Assembly (NCBI GenBank): GCA_027382625.1
Contig: JAJKFJ010020681.1
Coordinates: forward strand, 1-51,495
From: Tetmemena sp. SeJ-2015
Taxonomy: Eukaryota; Ciliophora; Spirotrichea; Sporadotrichida; Oxytrichidae
Reading direction: 5' to 3'
DNA: 51,495 nt
Positions 37,138 to 46,713 of this stretch are shown piece by piece (the stretch's first letter is position 1; each line of letters begins with the position of its first letter). The notes beneath the pieces were generated by a model. It did no database searches and was not told the origin of the DNA. It saw nothing but the letters and a program-made list of their open reading frames with translations. Position numbers and translations under genes: made by a program.

Positions 37138-38153
37138 TCAAATTTTAAGAACAGTAATAAAATAAAGATAAATAGAAAAATACTAAGAGATTATTGAGGC
37201 ATAAACTATAAATTAAGAAGGTGAAGAAGAGCATTAAATTTTCTTAATATCAGCTTGTGGATTTTAAATTTACTACCCCTCGTCAAAAAAAGCTGGAGCC
37301 GAAAGTACCTAGCATGGAACGCCACCATATGCTCCGACTGCTGCCAAAGCACCTAGTAAATTGCTCTGGTGCATAGAAGATTATATCTTAATGAATGAAT
37401 TAACTAAGAAATTTCAAATGTAAGATTCTATATTCTTTGCGGTGATATTTAGAGAAGTGGAGAGCTCATCAGGCATTAAGTACCCTTCTTCATCACCGAT
37501 TTGTTGAGTAATTTCCCCTTTTCACTTGAGATGAGCCAACTGCTAGATGAGAATTCTGGCCCCTTTACCTGATGCAGGCCACTCTGATTTCTTTGCTAAC
37601 GTTGGTGGGAGGTTGAAGTTATCTAACTCAAGTTGCAATCCCTAGTTTTCTAAAGTGCCTTTTTCATGATAGCCTTGTGTTGAATTTGAGTATTATAAAA
37701 ATGAAAAGTGATGTTTATTCTCTAATTAGAGTATACTTGCTGCTTTAGAAAGAGGTTGAAATTTGTGAAATGTGGTTAGGAGTAAGTGGTTGCTAGTGAA
37801 GGGGTAGTTATTTCTTATTGAGGGGACTTTTAGTGAGACTGGAATCGAGCGTAATTGAAAGTCCGCATTATCTGGTCTAACCGCTCTCTTGCCCAGATTC
37901 ACCTCGCTTTGAATTCAATACGCAGTTCTAAAAGCTATTTTGAACAAAGCTGCTAACTTGGTTCTTATTTACAAACCTTAAAAACTTAAATCAAATTGTC
38001 ATATCGTAGAATAAAAGGATATAATGACTATGATGAACTTTGTGTGTGTTGATTGGCACTGGGTTGCTATTTGAATTTTGAATTTTTGGGTGTTGCAACT
38101 TAAGAACCGGAAGTGCGCTTTTCATTGCTTTGCGAGTTTTTCCACAGCGCCAT
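37138..38153 (-). CDS. Gene C: unknown protein of about 300 residues
   Basis: ATG at 38153 (MALWKNSQSNEKRTSGSQVA) to TGA at 37140-37138. Middle part: GKRAVRPDNADFQLRSIPVS, then LENQGLQLELDNFNLPPTLA, KKSEWPASGKGARILIQQLA, GEITQQIGDEEGYLMPDELS. A 45-bp IES (37377-37421) separates KNIES from SMHQSNLLGALAAVGAYGG. One in-frame TGA (37524-37522) lies between HLK and KGEITQQ, where the frame otherwise continues on both sides; it is a probable TAA-to-TGA consensus error or a lesion. A frame change near 37900 is unresolved. No family recognised. Confidence 0.7.
37377..37421. other. 45-bp IES in gene C, pointer AAGATT
   Basis: AAGATT at 37377-37382 and 37422-37427. Excision joins NITAKNIES to SMHQSNLLGAL and removes the TGA that otherwise ends the frame. 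Confidence 0.8.
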
Positions 38154-38177
38154 AGATTTGTCTTTCAGATTCTGATT

Positions 38178-38395
38178 TTATGCAGACTATAATTATTTTA
38201 GTAGTATAATATCTCTAATTTTTTATACTATGGTTCGTTTTGAATGAAAAACTTTTGTAAATCTTTCATAGAGTACATTTGATAATCACTCTCCGTCAGG
38301 ATCATCCTCTGCTGATCATAAAATATAATTGATTTTAAAATAGATTTATTTTTGTGATGGTTTCTGAAATTGGATGCTTGCATTATTTTTAAAAT
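38178..38395 (-). CDS. Possible short ORF upstream of gene C
   Basis: From an ATG (MQASNFRNHHKNKSILKSII) a frame of about 70 codons with TAG/TAA as Gln runs through ESDYQMYSMKDLQKFFIQNE to a TGA just before gene C. Composition is AT-driven and no homologue is recognised; it may be chance. Confidence 0.25.
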
Positions 38396-38641
38396 AGATA
38401 ACGAGTTATTGAACTTAAGCAAATTAATAAATCAATTTATAGCTGCACAAATATTTTTGAGTTTGTCTTTCCCTCTTAGCCAGAGCAAGTTACCAAGCTA
38501 AAGTTGTTTTTATCTCTGCTTTCATATTTTACCAGCTATTCAACTCCTCTCTTCTATTGTTTCTCCATGGAGAGGAAAAGAGAATTCAGCTTTAAAGTTG
38601 AAAATTAAGATATAGTTTCTGAAATAAATAATATTTATTGT

Positions 38642-39168
38642 TCAAGAGGCTTTGTCTATAACTAAAGGCGCTACAGTTATTGGGGTACCAAAAAAAATAT
38701 TTAAAAAAAGACCATGTGCAAATGCAGAGTGAGAGGGTGAGTGCTCATGCTTTTCGTTTTGATGACTATCTGATGGATTGATGTGCCAAGTAGCCACTCC
38801 TTCATGATGACCTTCAAGTTTCTCGTGTATTTTATCAACAATGGCTTCTCCTACTACTATAGGAAGCATCTCGTCTTCAGTGTTCTAAGTTAAATTAATA
38901 ATCTCATCTATAAATTTATAGGATTGTAAGTCTTCTTGCTTTTCTTCTTTTTCTTCTTCTTTTTGGCAGGGTGTCTCCTCCTTATCTTGAGTTCTTATCA
39001 TTAGAAATTCAATATTGCATAGTTAATTAAAGTCTCAATTTGGGCAATAGAAAGCACATCGAAGTCTGTTTCGACTACTTAATTGCTTTCGCTTCTTCCA
39101 CTTTGACTATTATACTCATCTGGCCTTGTTCGCTTAGTCCTTCTCGACCCCTCTCCTACTTCAAGCAT
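38642..39168 (-). CDS. Gene D: acidic protein of about 175 residues
   Basis: ATG at 39168 (MLEVGEGSRRTKRTRPDEYN) to TGA at 38644-38642. Segments: VETDFDVLSIAQIETLINYA, a Glu/Lys-rich stretch (KEETPCQKEEEKEEKQEDLQ), YKFIDEIINLTQNTEDEMLP, a His-rich segment (SHQNEKHEHSPSHSAFAHG) and a hydrophobic C-terminus (LNIFFGTPITVAPLVIDKAS). A one-base shift lies near 39015, likely an error because coding quality continues on both sides. Gene E ends only 27 bp upstream on the same strand. Function unknown. Confidence 0.7.
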
Positions 39169-39195
39169 ACAAATTTTTCATAAAAGACGAATTGA

Positions 39196-39890
39196 TCATA
39201 TTTAAGCAGCAATGGCTGATTGAGTTGGTTGTTTCTGTCCCCTCTTTCCATGTCCGATCCATCTAGCATATTTCCTCTCTAGTTCCAACTTGAGTGGATG
39301 TTTAAAGTATTTATTATAATTAGAATAAAATGTTGCCTCCTACTTGCTCGAAGCGCCAGTAAGCTCTCAGCACCAGCACAAAAGCGATGAAGTTAAAAGT
39401 CAGGCCCGACAAATAAGCCAAGAAAGCCAACTGCTTATACGAGAAGAAGCTTATCATGTTTACCATAGTCGTTATTGCTACAACCACCAAGTAGAGAGAA
39501 TAAAATAAAATATATAGTTATAGAGAGAGATGGTCCAGTCGTAGAGAGTCAGATAACCTGAGAAGCATATGAGAGCTAGCAGAAGTTCCTCCATCATGCT
39601 CAGAAAGCCAAGCAGTCCCAGAGATACCACAAAGAACAGAGTGTGCAAACTCACACACACTACCATCATCTAGACTAATATAAATACATAAGCATTTTTT
39701 ATCTTTCTGACATGGAGTGCCTCCAAGTTATTGGCTCTGAATGGATTAGCAGGAAATAGGTAGAAGAAAGAAGAGATGAGGCAGTTGGGCTTGTTTCTGG
39801 GTTCCTTAAATCCCCCTTTCTCTTTGATCTTTTCTCTGTAGTGATTAAATGTATTTGATTAATGAATAAATGATTGCGCCTGGTTGACAT
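39196..39890 (-). CDS. Gene E: multi-pass membrane protein
   Basis: Starts probably at ATG 39890 and ends at TGA 39198-39196. After a hydrophilic N-terminus (EKIKEKGGFKEPRNKPN, PFRANNLEALHVRKIKNAY) come about four hydrophobic helices: VCVSLHTLFFVVSLGLLGFL, ELLLALICFSGYL, YLVVVAITTMVNMISFF and LSGLTFNFIAFVLVLRAYW. The tail is basic (HPLKLELERKYARWIGHGKR). Frame shifts occur near 39800 and 39500 and around 39320; the last two may be an intron/IES and an error. It is divergent from gene F with only 51 bp between the ATGs. Family not recognised; a four-helix membrane protein of unknown role. Confidence 0.7.
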
Positions 39891-39941
39891 AGGTCACTCT
39901 CCAATATAATAATTATAATTTTAAAATAATCAAATTCCATA

Positions 39942-42613
39942 ATGTCAAGTAACAAACAATCTAAATCAAACGATAAGCGTATTCTCCCTAGCACTATCAA
40001 TTAGCAAAGTCAGTATCAAGCATTTCAGGAATCTGATTATTTTTTATTTTTTTGTTTCATTTTTACTGATTCAACAAGCATGCAATAAAAATTGAGAGAA
40101 ATAAAAGTAGATAGAGATGTGACACCACCTTTAAGATAAAATAAATTGACAAATTTGACCTCTAAGCACATCCAATCAAAACAATTTAATGAGTTGGAAT
40201 AACCAGCTAGTTATGGTTATCCAAATGAAACTGTTATCGGTTTCTCAACCTCAAGAAATAATCAGTCGACTGGTATCACAAAGGACAACAGCATCATATT
40301 CTCAGCTGTCACTGATCACAATAATCGGATAAGCAACTAACATTTAATGGAATATATTATATTTTGCAATTAGTTGAGTCTCTGGCTGAAGAAGAAGTAT
40401 TCCCTCAACCCCTTGGCTTTACCAGCCAGCTCCGACAATTCTCATCTGCTGCTCAAGTACAACTCTAGCTCTAACAAGAGCAAAGCAAGTAATGTTTAGT
40501 TAAACATGACTATGTTTCAGGCCCCAGATCGTAGGGATTAGTTAGATGAGATGATGCTGACCATGGATAATGCTAGCATAGTTAAGAACCTTAAAGACAG
40601 GAAAAGGAAGATACAGAATAGGGTTGTTCTTAAAGGAGCTGAGGGAGGGGATATCAAATCCTAGAGATCTTTGTCTGTAGATCCTTAGCTCAAGAATCCA
40701 ATTAAAAAAAATTTTGCGTATTTATTATAATAGTTTCTCATTCTTTTTTATATATATATATTTTGAAAGAAGTTAAGTAAGTCTGGTTTAGAATTTAGGA
40801 AGAACAGCAACAACAACCTGCCAGAAATATACCAGAGATTCGTTCTCAAAAATTAAGACTTGAATGAAGTCATAAATCAGGAGAAGAGTTAGCAACTTTA
40901 TTATCCAAGCCAATAAGAGAAGGAAGAGGGTGGCGAGTATAATAATAGACCTGAGAAAACATAATAGAATGAGATTTTTAAGTAGTATGCTGCAAAGACT
41001 GTCTTTCCCAAGCACTCTGTAAAACTCTCTGCTTCGAAAATCTTTTATCTTGAAATGTAATATGCTAGCATTTTATTTAAATCTAGATAAATCCAAAGAA
41101 GAAACTAGGGCTGCCAGCAACTCTGCAAACAGAGCATGATACCTTATTTTCCACATTTTAAAATAACAGTATCAATGACTATACTTAAAACTCTTTGGAT
41201 ATATGAAGTTATATTTTTGAATCTTTCAGGACAACACCATACCAAAACTAAGATATTTTTAACCAGGAGTAGATACTGAGTAGTTATGATGCCAGCACTA
41301 CTGAACCTCCTTAAATTAAAATGACGAGTATAACAATAATTAGATCATTTTAATATTTTAAGATAAATATTGAGTGGAGCTTTTATGAATGGGTTGAAGG
41401 AGATGCAGGCATTGGATAAATCGTTAGACAGTATCTTTGAGGAGCAGCCTCCAATTTAGAGCAGAGCAGCATTTGAGATAAATGAATTCGATATGAATTC
41501 TCAAGCACTGATGTTTTAAAAGAATCCTTAGCTAAGTGATATGAAGCATTACGAGAAAGTAGAAAGGGATAAGCTTCAAAAGCATTTCTTGCATCTTGAA
41601 TATGATCAGAGACTTATCTGTAGCTGTGCTAAGAAATAGAATTTAGGTTCAAATCAGTTCTGTCAAAAGCATTAGGGCATGGGAAATAATGATTACACAC
41701 ACCTATTTATATTATATTGGCACTCAAGAGTACGAAATAGAGGATGTGATAGATCTATTAAAAGAGCAGATGGAGTAGTTTAAGACTATTTCAGATCCCT
41801 ACCTTTAAAAGGACCTGGAATTCCTAGACAAATCGATTTACACGCTCTACATTTCAAGGACAGATGTAAGTTAATGATTAAAATTTTCATACTATTATTA
41901 TAGACATTCAGGGAGAAGATAGTAAGAGCCTATTAAGAAAAAGAGAGGGAGCTATTTGAGGCCAAGACCAAACTCATGAAGTTTGAATTAGACATGAAGA
42001 GCACAGCTGAATTTAAAGCCAAGTATGAAAGTCTATAGAGGGAAAATGAGATGTTAAAGAACAAGCTCTTCTCTTCTGAGCAAGTGAATTTGAATAAGAC
42101 TTGCAACTTAGAGGTAAGAAATAGTTGCTCTTGGTTTAAATTAATCATAGGACGAGATGGAGAATTCAAGTAGCGATTTGAGATAGACTCCAAGTATTTG
42201 GAAGATCTTAGGAACCAGAATCAATCCCTAATTGATGAGCTTGGAAATTGCAAAGACTAGATAACAATCTTAAGAAACTAGAAGTAACAAGCTTTTGATA
42301 AGCTGGCAAAGCTGCAGAAGAAATTTGAGTTGCTTTCTAATGAAAATCATATGTTCAGGAAGTTCTATCAGAAGAATGTGATTAATAAAATATCTATTGG
42401 AGTTATAAGATATTAAATTTATGAGTGATGGAGTTCAAGAAGTAAGATTTCTATGAGAAAGAGATAGACGAGATATTTGCAGACTTTAACAAAGGGCTGA
42501 ATCAGAAAAATCATTTCATAACTAAGAACATGGATGCGCTAGAAACCACAGTCGACTCTTTTACATTTTGTAAGAGCAAAGTCTTGAGAGATTTCATCAA
42601 TAAAGATTTATGA
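39942..42613 (+). CDS. Gene F: long coiled-coil protein
   Basis: ATG at 39942 (MSSNKQSKSNDKRILPSTIN) to TGA at 42611-42613. The N-terminal third is Ser/Asn/Gln-rich (NNQSTGITKDNSIIFSAVTD). The middle holds NASIVKNLKDRKRKIQNRVV and RKNSNNNLPEIYQRFVLKNQ. The C-terminal half is coiled coil (ALDKSLDSIFEEQPPIQSRA, MEQFKTISDPYLQKDLEFLD, RAYQEKERELFEAKTKLMKF, KLAKLQKKFELLSNENHMFR). A Cys/His patch, ICSCAKK...FCQKH, lies near residue 480. Three IESs and two short introns (41866-41903, GTAAGT..ATAG; 42114-42150, GTAAGA..ATAG) are visible, plus unresolved breaks near 40700, 41100 and 41340. It may be a single gene or two adjacent ones split near 41340. Function unknown; centrosomal or cytoskeletal proteins have such architecture, but this is inference. 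Confidence 0.75.
40033..40065. other. 33-bp IES in gene F, pointer CTGATT
   Basis: CTGATT at 40033-40038 and 40066-40071 flank a T-rich insert. Excision keeps frame and replaces a Phe-rich run by YQAFQESDSTSMQQKLREI. Confidence 0.7.
41676..41718. other. 43-bp IES in gene F, pointer GGCA
   Basis: GGCA at 41676-41679 and 41719-41722. Excision shifts frame by one and joins NQFCQKHQ to GTQEYEIEDVIDLLKEQ, both coding-like. Confidence 0.65.
42378..42424. other. 47-bp IES in gene F, pointer GTGAT
   Basis: GTGAT at 42378-42382 and 42425-42429. Excision joins FRKFYQKNV to MEFKKQDFYEKEIDEIF and avoids a TGA. Confidence 0.8.
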
Positions 42614-43640
42614 ATTAAATAATATCATCAAATATATATTCTAGTTTCATACGCCAGTTTATTAAGATCAGTGGTAAATCTTTACTTTAATAGAAAATTG
42701 ATAGTATAGATCCACTGTAATTTTAAATCATTAATTGGTCTTTTATTTGGTTAGAATTGTTAGATACCCCAGAGACTGATTTGCCTCTGCTCTTGACGTC
42801 CTGTTTCATCCTCTGGAAGAAATTGACAGTCTTACTTTCACCATAGGGGTCTTGCTACTTTTACTTTTTAATGTGTGCTTTAAGCTTGAGGTTGAAAAAC
42901 TGATCGTTGTTTTACAAAAGCACTGAGTTTAGATATCTGTTGTAGCGTAGTATTGCCTCATCGTCTTTTATAAAGGTCTTAGTATTACCGTACATCTACT
43001 CATTTCTGATTGCTTATCTGTACACGTCATCTTCATCATCAACTGCATCATTCTTTTTTTAGCTCTCTTCTTTGTGCTCTATTATTATCTTTCCATGATA
43101 TAAATAAGTAGTAGATACAGTCACTATTATAATGATTTCTGGCCATCTTTACCTTCTTGCGATGCTCCCTCATCGATTTCTCGAGTTTATTCGAGCTTAT
43201 CACGAATCCATACTCATAAAATAACTTTGTAACAACTCTTGTTGGAACTTAGTTCTCTATTGATCTATTTACTCCTTGCCTTCAAATAGTTCTCTCAGGC
43301 TCTAAGATTAGAGAAAACACACTAAATAAGATTTGAGGTCTTTCCAACTCTTTATCTGGGAGTAAGCTGTCTAAGATAACTGGCTGCTATCTCTTTTAGG
43401 CTCGATTCCAAAAGACTTACTCCCACCCTTTGAGTTAACTTAAAGAGTGGAGTTGTTGGTTTATACAGACTCAGTGGTTGTTGATATAGTTGCTATGTTT
43501 TAAAATTTTGATCTGCTTGATTATCGTATTCATTGGTTTCAGAGATATCAGATTTAAGTGTTTTATAAAAACATTGTATTTCATTTAGTTGATTGCAGTT
43601 ACGGATTTTAATATCTTCCCACTAATTGTAACTTCTTCAT
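42597..43640 (-). CDS. Gene G: basic/acidic low-complexity protein
   Basis: Probable ATG at 43640 (MKKLQLVGRYQNPQLQSTK) but the first 150 bp are uncertain. Well-supported parts: NNSTLQVNSKGGSKSFGIEP, QTAYSQIKSWKDLKS, SLRELFEGKEQIDQQRTKFQ, KLFYEYGFVISSNKLEKSMR, EHRKKVKMARNHYN, NDAVDDEDDVYRQAIRNEQM and NFFQRMKQDVKSRGKSVSGV. Two IESs are inferred. A missing A in CAAAGTTA near 43223 breaks the frame. The first in-frame TGA (42599-42597) overlaps the end of convergent gene F by a few bases; the true end may be earlier. No family recognised. Confidence 0.65.
43079..43123. other. 45-bp IES in gene G, pointer CTATTAT
   Basis: CTATTAT at 43079-43085 and 43124-43130. Excision keeps frame and joins KMARNHYN to RAQRRELKK; a further single-base indel in the following A run is needed to reach NDAVDDEDD. 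Confidence 0.55.
43303..43326. other. 24-bp IES in gene G, pointer TAAGATT
   Basis: TAAGATT at 43303-43309 and 43327-43333. Excision keeps frame and joins IKSWKDLKS to QSLRELFEGKEQ. Confidence 0.7.
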
Positions 43641-43980
43641 GGGATTATATTTATAATCTTCCTCACCTCTCTCTTGTAAATTAAATTAGACCCTCTTATT
43701 TATATAAATAGATAATCTTGTAGTATTCTATTTAACTTTTATTATATCTCACTATTCAAACTTGTTCCCCTTGATCTAGTTTAAAACTACATAACAATTA
43801 AATAAATTTAAAGATCAAGTTAGCGACTCATCTTATTTCTTTTATTATTAAAATGAATATATTTTTAGTATTCTTTGCTAGCTTTGAGACTGCTGCTGAT
43901 TTTGAAAGAGTTTGATGTTCCTTTTAATAACAATAGACTTCACTAAATAAATGCAATTTAATTGTATTAATTATTTTGAA

Positions 43981-44322
43981 TCAGCATATGCTTGGGATGA
44001 GGTAAGGTCTTTGTTTGTAAGCTGCTATGGGATATTTGTTGTGCGTCTGTAGGTTACAAAATCCTAGAAGAATCAATCGACCTTCAAATTTTCTATCTTT
44101 TTTATTATAAATGACAATAAATGTGATATCTTTAAGGGATGATGAAGTTCTAATTGAATCTAATCTAGAAGAGTTTTTAAGTTCTTGTGAATTGCCAAGT
44201 GCATAGGGGTTTTCATCAGGACTTGCTATTTAATTATCTGCAGATTCAGTCAGAGAATAACCTCCTCCTAAATTAGTTCTTTTCTTTGAGCTTATGAGCT
44301 TGTCATTTGAGGATTAGTGCAT
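43981..44322 (-). CDS. Gene H: small protein of about 100 residues
   Basis: ATG at 44322 (MHQSSNDKLISSKKRTNLGG) to TGA at 43983-43981, open throughout with TAA/TAG as Gln. Segments: GYSLTESADNQIASPDENPY, ELKNSSRLDSIRTSSSLKD, then RKFEGRLILLGFCNLQTHNK after removal of a probable 33-bp IES. The frame is also open upstream of the ATG, so it may be the 3' part of a longer gene. Unknown function. Confidence 0.6.
44094..44126. other. 33-bp probable IES in gene H, pointer TATCTTT
   Basis: TATCTTT at 44094-44100 and 44127-44133 flank an AT-rich in-frame insert. The frame is open with or without it, so the call rests on the repeats and base composition. Confidence 0.5.
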
Positions 44323-44436
44323 TTCAAAATATTGCGAGATAGAGAATGGAAAAATTCCAATAGTTTTTATTTTATTCGAAATTAAAACAAATTCATTCTA
44401 TAAAATTTAAGTGGGAATAGAAATGAATCACAAATC

Positions 44437-45389
44437 TCAAGATTTGAAACTCAAACATTAAGAACACTCTGCTTTCTCAAACACACAACAATACTTAAAT
44501 TAGCAACAGAGGTGAAAGCTTTTAGTTGTAGCTGACATCAGAGCAAGCCACTCAAAGGTCAAAGACTTCAGATTTCCAAACTCTAGAGGTCTTTGCCGTC
44601 CAAGATGAAAGAAACTTAATTATAGTATCAGAGTTTAAAAACTTCTCTGGAGTCAAACCTGACAGAGTCTGATTCGTCTCCATTCACTGAAATGCCTCTT
44701 GCGCAAGTCTTAACTTTAGTCTCAAGGATTTTAGCATCAGTTTTCTCAAAAGCAGTCTGATCTTTCTACGTTTAAGAAGAGTCAAGAGCCCTAGAAGTAC
44801 TCAGACTGGAAGAGTGACAGTTTGGTTGCTGTGAGAGGTAGCTAGCAGGCTTGACTTAAATCGCAAAGCTGTGACCTGAGTTGACAGACCCGCTCACGAG
44901 ATGGTACTCAGGTGAAGTGAAGAGCACATCTCCTCTTGGAACCTTATCTTCTCTTAGTAGTTCAGGAGACAGTACCTTGTTCAAGTAAGTTAAGCTTTTG
45001 CAGGCTGAAGATTCTTCCTTCTTCTGTTCTTCTTCTGCGACTAGATCCTCAAGGCTGAAATGAAGTTGCTCGTTGCTCACACTCGAGAAAAGGCCCTAAC
45101 AGATGTTATGGACGCACTCTATAATCGGAATTTGGATTAGCCAAGGATGACTGAAGTTTATCGCAATTAGAAAATTAGAAGAAAAGATTTACTTCTGAGT
45201 TAGATTCTGTCAACTTCGTAGACCACATCATCATACAAATGATTTATATTTGCTAATATTTGAATCATCAATGATCTCAATCATGAGAAGAGCCTCTTGT
45301 CTGTAGTGTTGCTCATCTAGGATTGAAAATCCATCTTGCACTATCTGATCCTTCAGCTTGTCGAAGTTGGGATCTTGTTACAGAGCCAT
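44437..45389 (-). CDS. Gene I: Ser/Glu-rich protein, unknown
   Basis: ATG at 45389 (MALQQDPNFDKLKDQIVQDG), continuing FSILDEQHYRQEALLMIEII. Middle segment: NSEVNLFFQFSNCDKLQSSL. Then NEQLHFSLEDLVAEEEQKKE, LSPELLREDKVPRGDVLFTS and KPASYLSQQPNCHSSSLSTS. A 27-bp IES leads to SFILDGKDLQ. Downstream, GNLKSLTFEWLALMSATTKS is open to a TGA at 44439-44437 after a one-base shift; if that shift is real, the gene ends at the TGA about 90 bp earlier. Frame changes at about 45235 and 45080 are unresolved. No family recognised. Confidence 0.65.
44612..44638. other. 27-bp IES in gene I, pointer AAACTT
   Basis: AAACTT at 44612-44617 and 44639-44644. Excision keeps frame, joins RFDSREV to SFILDGKDL and removes an in-frame TGA. 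Confidence 0.75.
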
Positions 45390-45557
45390 TTGGTTTTTTA
45401 TTAACTCGATACATCAATACTTTAATTTAATATTATGGCTTTGGTTTCTCTTTCTTATTCTCTGAAGCCTCTTCTTGTGAGAGTTCTTAGACTCTTTTGC
45501 CAAAGACTCCTCAGACATGTACAACCTCACCTCAACTAAAATTCTCAACTAAGATTT

Positions 45558-46572
45558 TCATATGAGGATAATTTAATCAAGATATCTTTGCTGGTCACAA
45601 AGGAAGATCGCCATACTAGCTCTCGCATCTATCACCTATACAACAAACTTAAGAAAGAGAAAAGATTTGCTATTTCAAAAGTAGTTGAAAAGAATCCAAT
45701 CTGCACTTACAGAACTGTGATGGCCTGCCTAGATCTTTGCGTTCAACTTCTCTTTTGCCAGGAACTTCAACTTCGGAGGTTGAGCATCATTTATATTCAA
45801 GCTATAAAACTCTTTCTTAATAATCACACTCAAGATTCGCAGTGTCAACAAACTCAAACTCTGCTAAACCGATGCACTTCATGTCATGCTTGACGCTGTG
45901 TCCAATCCAAATCACTCTCTTGCTCTCACCCCTCTGCAAATGCTCTTGTCTAAAGCCCTCGCAAATAAGTAGTAGGTGCTCTCTCACTTACGAAACAGTA
46001 GGAGCAGCCGGTATCACCAACAACTCCCGCCCATCCACATCAAAAACTCTCAAGCAAGCTTGCAGTTCACCCTGTGATAAACCACCTCTGAGGTTGCTCT
46101 TGATCTAGATCTCACCCTTGCTATCTGTGTACCAGTTGCTCATGAAGTCACCAAGAGCGCTACTCTCACTCTCAAGTTTCTCAACCCAAGCTGTGTAGTC
46201 AGAAGACAGAACTCTCTGCTCGTCTAAAAGTTCTGGGTTGATGCCGTGAATTCTCTGGATAGATCGAAGTCGCTCTCCCTCGTCAGTGATCAAAGTGTCA
46301 AGAACTATCTCTCCTCTCTAGTTGACGACTGAACAGCGGCAAGGAATGTTCTTGTAGGTGCCCACATCCATCTCACAGTCGATAGACATGTACTCAGTCA
46401 CCCTAAATACAAAGGTGAGGTTAAGCAATGAGGTTCCATTATGCTAACTCAAACTTAGTAGAGAATATAGTAATTATACTTACAAGCCTTGCTTAGTGTC
46501 CTAGTTGAGGACCTCCTCGTGCAAGAGTGGTCTCTTCTTGATAAACTTTTCAACTTTGAGATTCTCAGCCAT
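45558..46572 (-). CDS. Gene J: DEDDh 3'-5' RNA exonuclease (REX/ISG20 family)
   Basis: ATG at 46572 (MAENLKVEKFIKKRPLLHEE) to TGA at 45560-45558. Exo I is EYMSIDCEMDVG, with the D-x-E pair. Next come RCSVVNQRGEIVLDTLI and IQRIHGINPELL, as in REXO/ISG20 proteins. Exo II is VIWIGHSVKHDMKCIGL. Exo III is GHHSSVIDARASM (H-x4-D), preceded by PPKLKFLAKEKLNAKIQ. So all five catalytic residues of the DEDDh class are present. Two introns are seen: 46483-46403 (GTAAGT..TTTAG), just before Exo I, and 45710-45636 (GTAAGT..TATAG), within Exo III between Ser and Val. An IES sits between Exo II and Exo III. The family trims structured RNAs such as rRNA and snRNA 3' ends; the exact substrate cannot be told. 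Confidence 0.88.
45786..45822. other. 37-bp IES in the exonuclease gene, pointer ATCA
   Basis: ATCA at 45786-45789 and 45823-45826. Excision shifts frame by one and joins FVDTANLECD to AQPPKLKFLAKEKLN, matching the order expected in REX-type exonucleases. Confidence 0.85.
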
Positions 46573-46713
46573 GGTCTTTTGCAAAAAGCCATACAAATTC
46601 TTTCTTAGTGTAATTTTTTCAAGCAACTTTTCTGTCATGAAATTAAACTTTAAAACTATAAATCTAACTATCTCTTAACTCCTTAACTCACTTATAGGAT
46701 CAATTATGCTTTT

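Noticed and set aside
39492..39528. Possible 29-bp IES in gene E with 8-bp repeat TAGAGAGA
   Set aside because: Excision leads to the wrong frame; a one-base correction restores the membrane-protein frame better, so the repeat is probably simple sequence.
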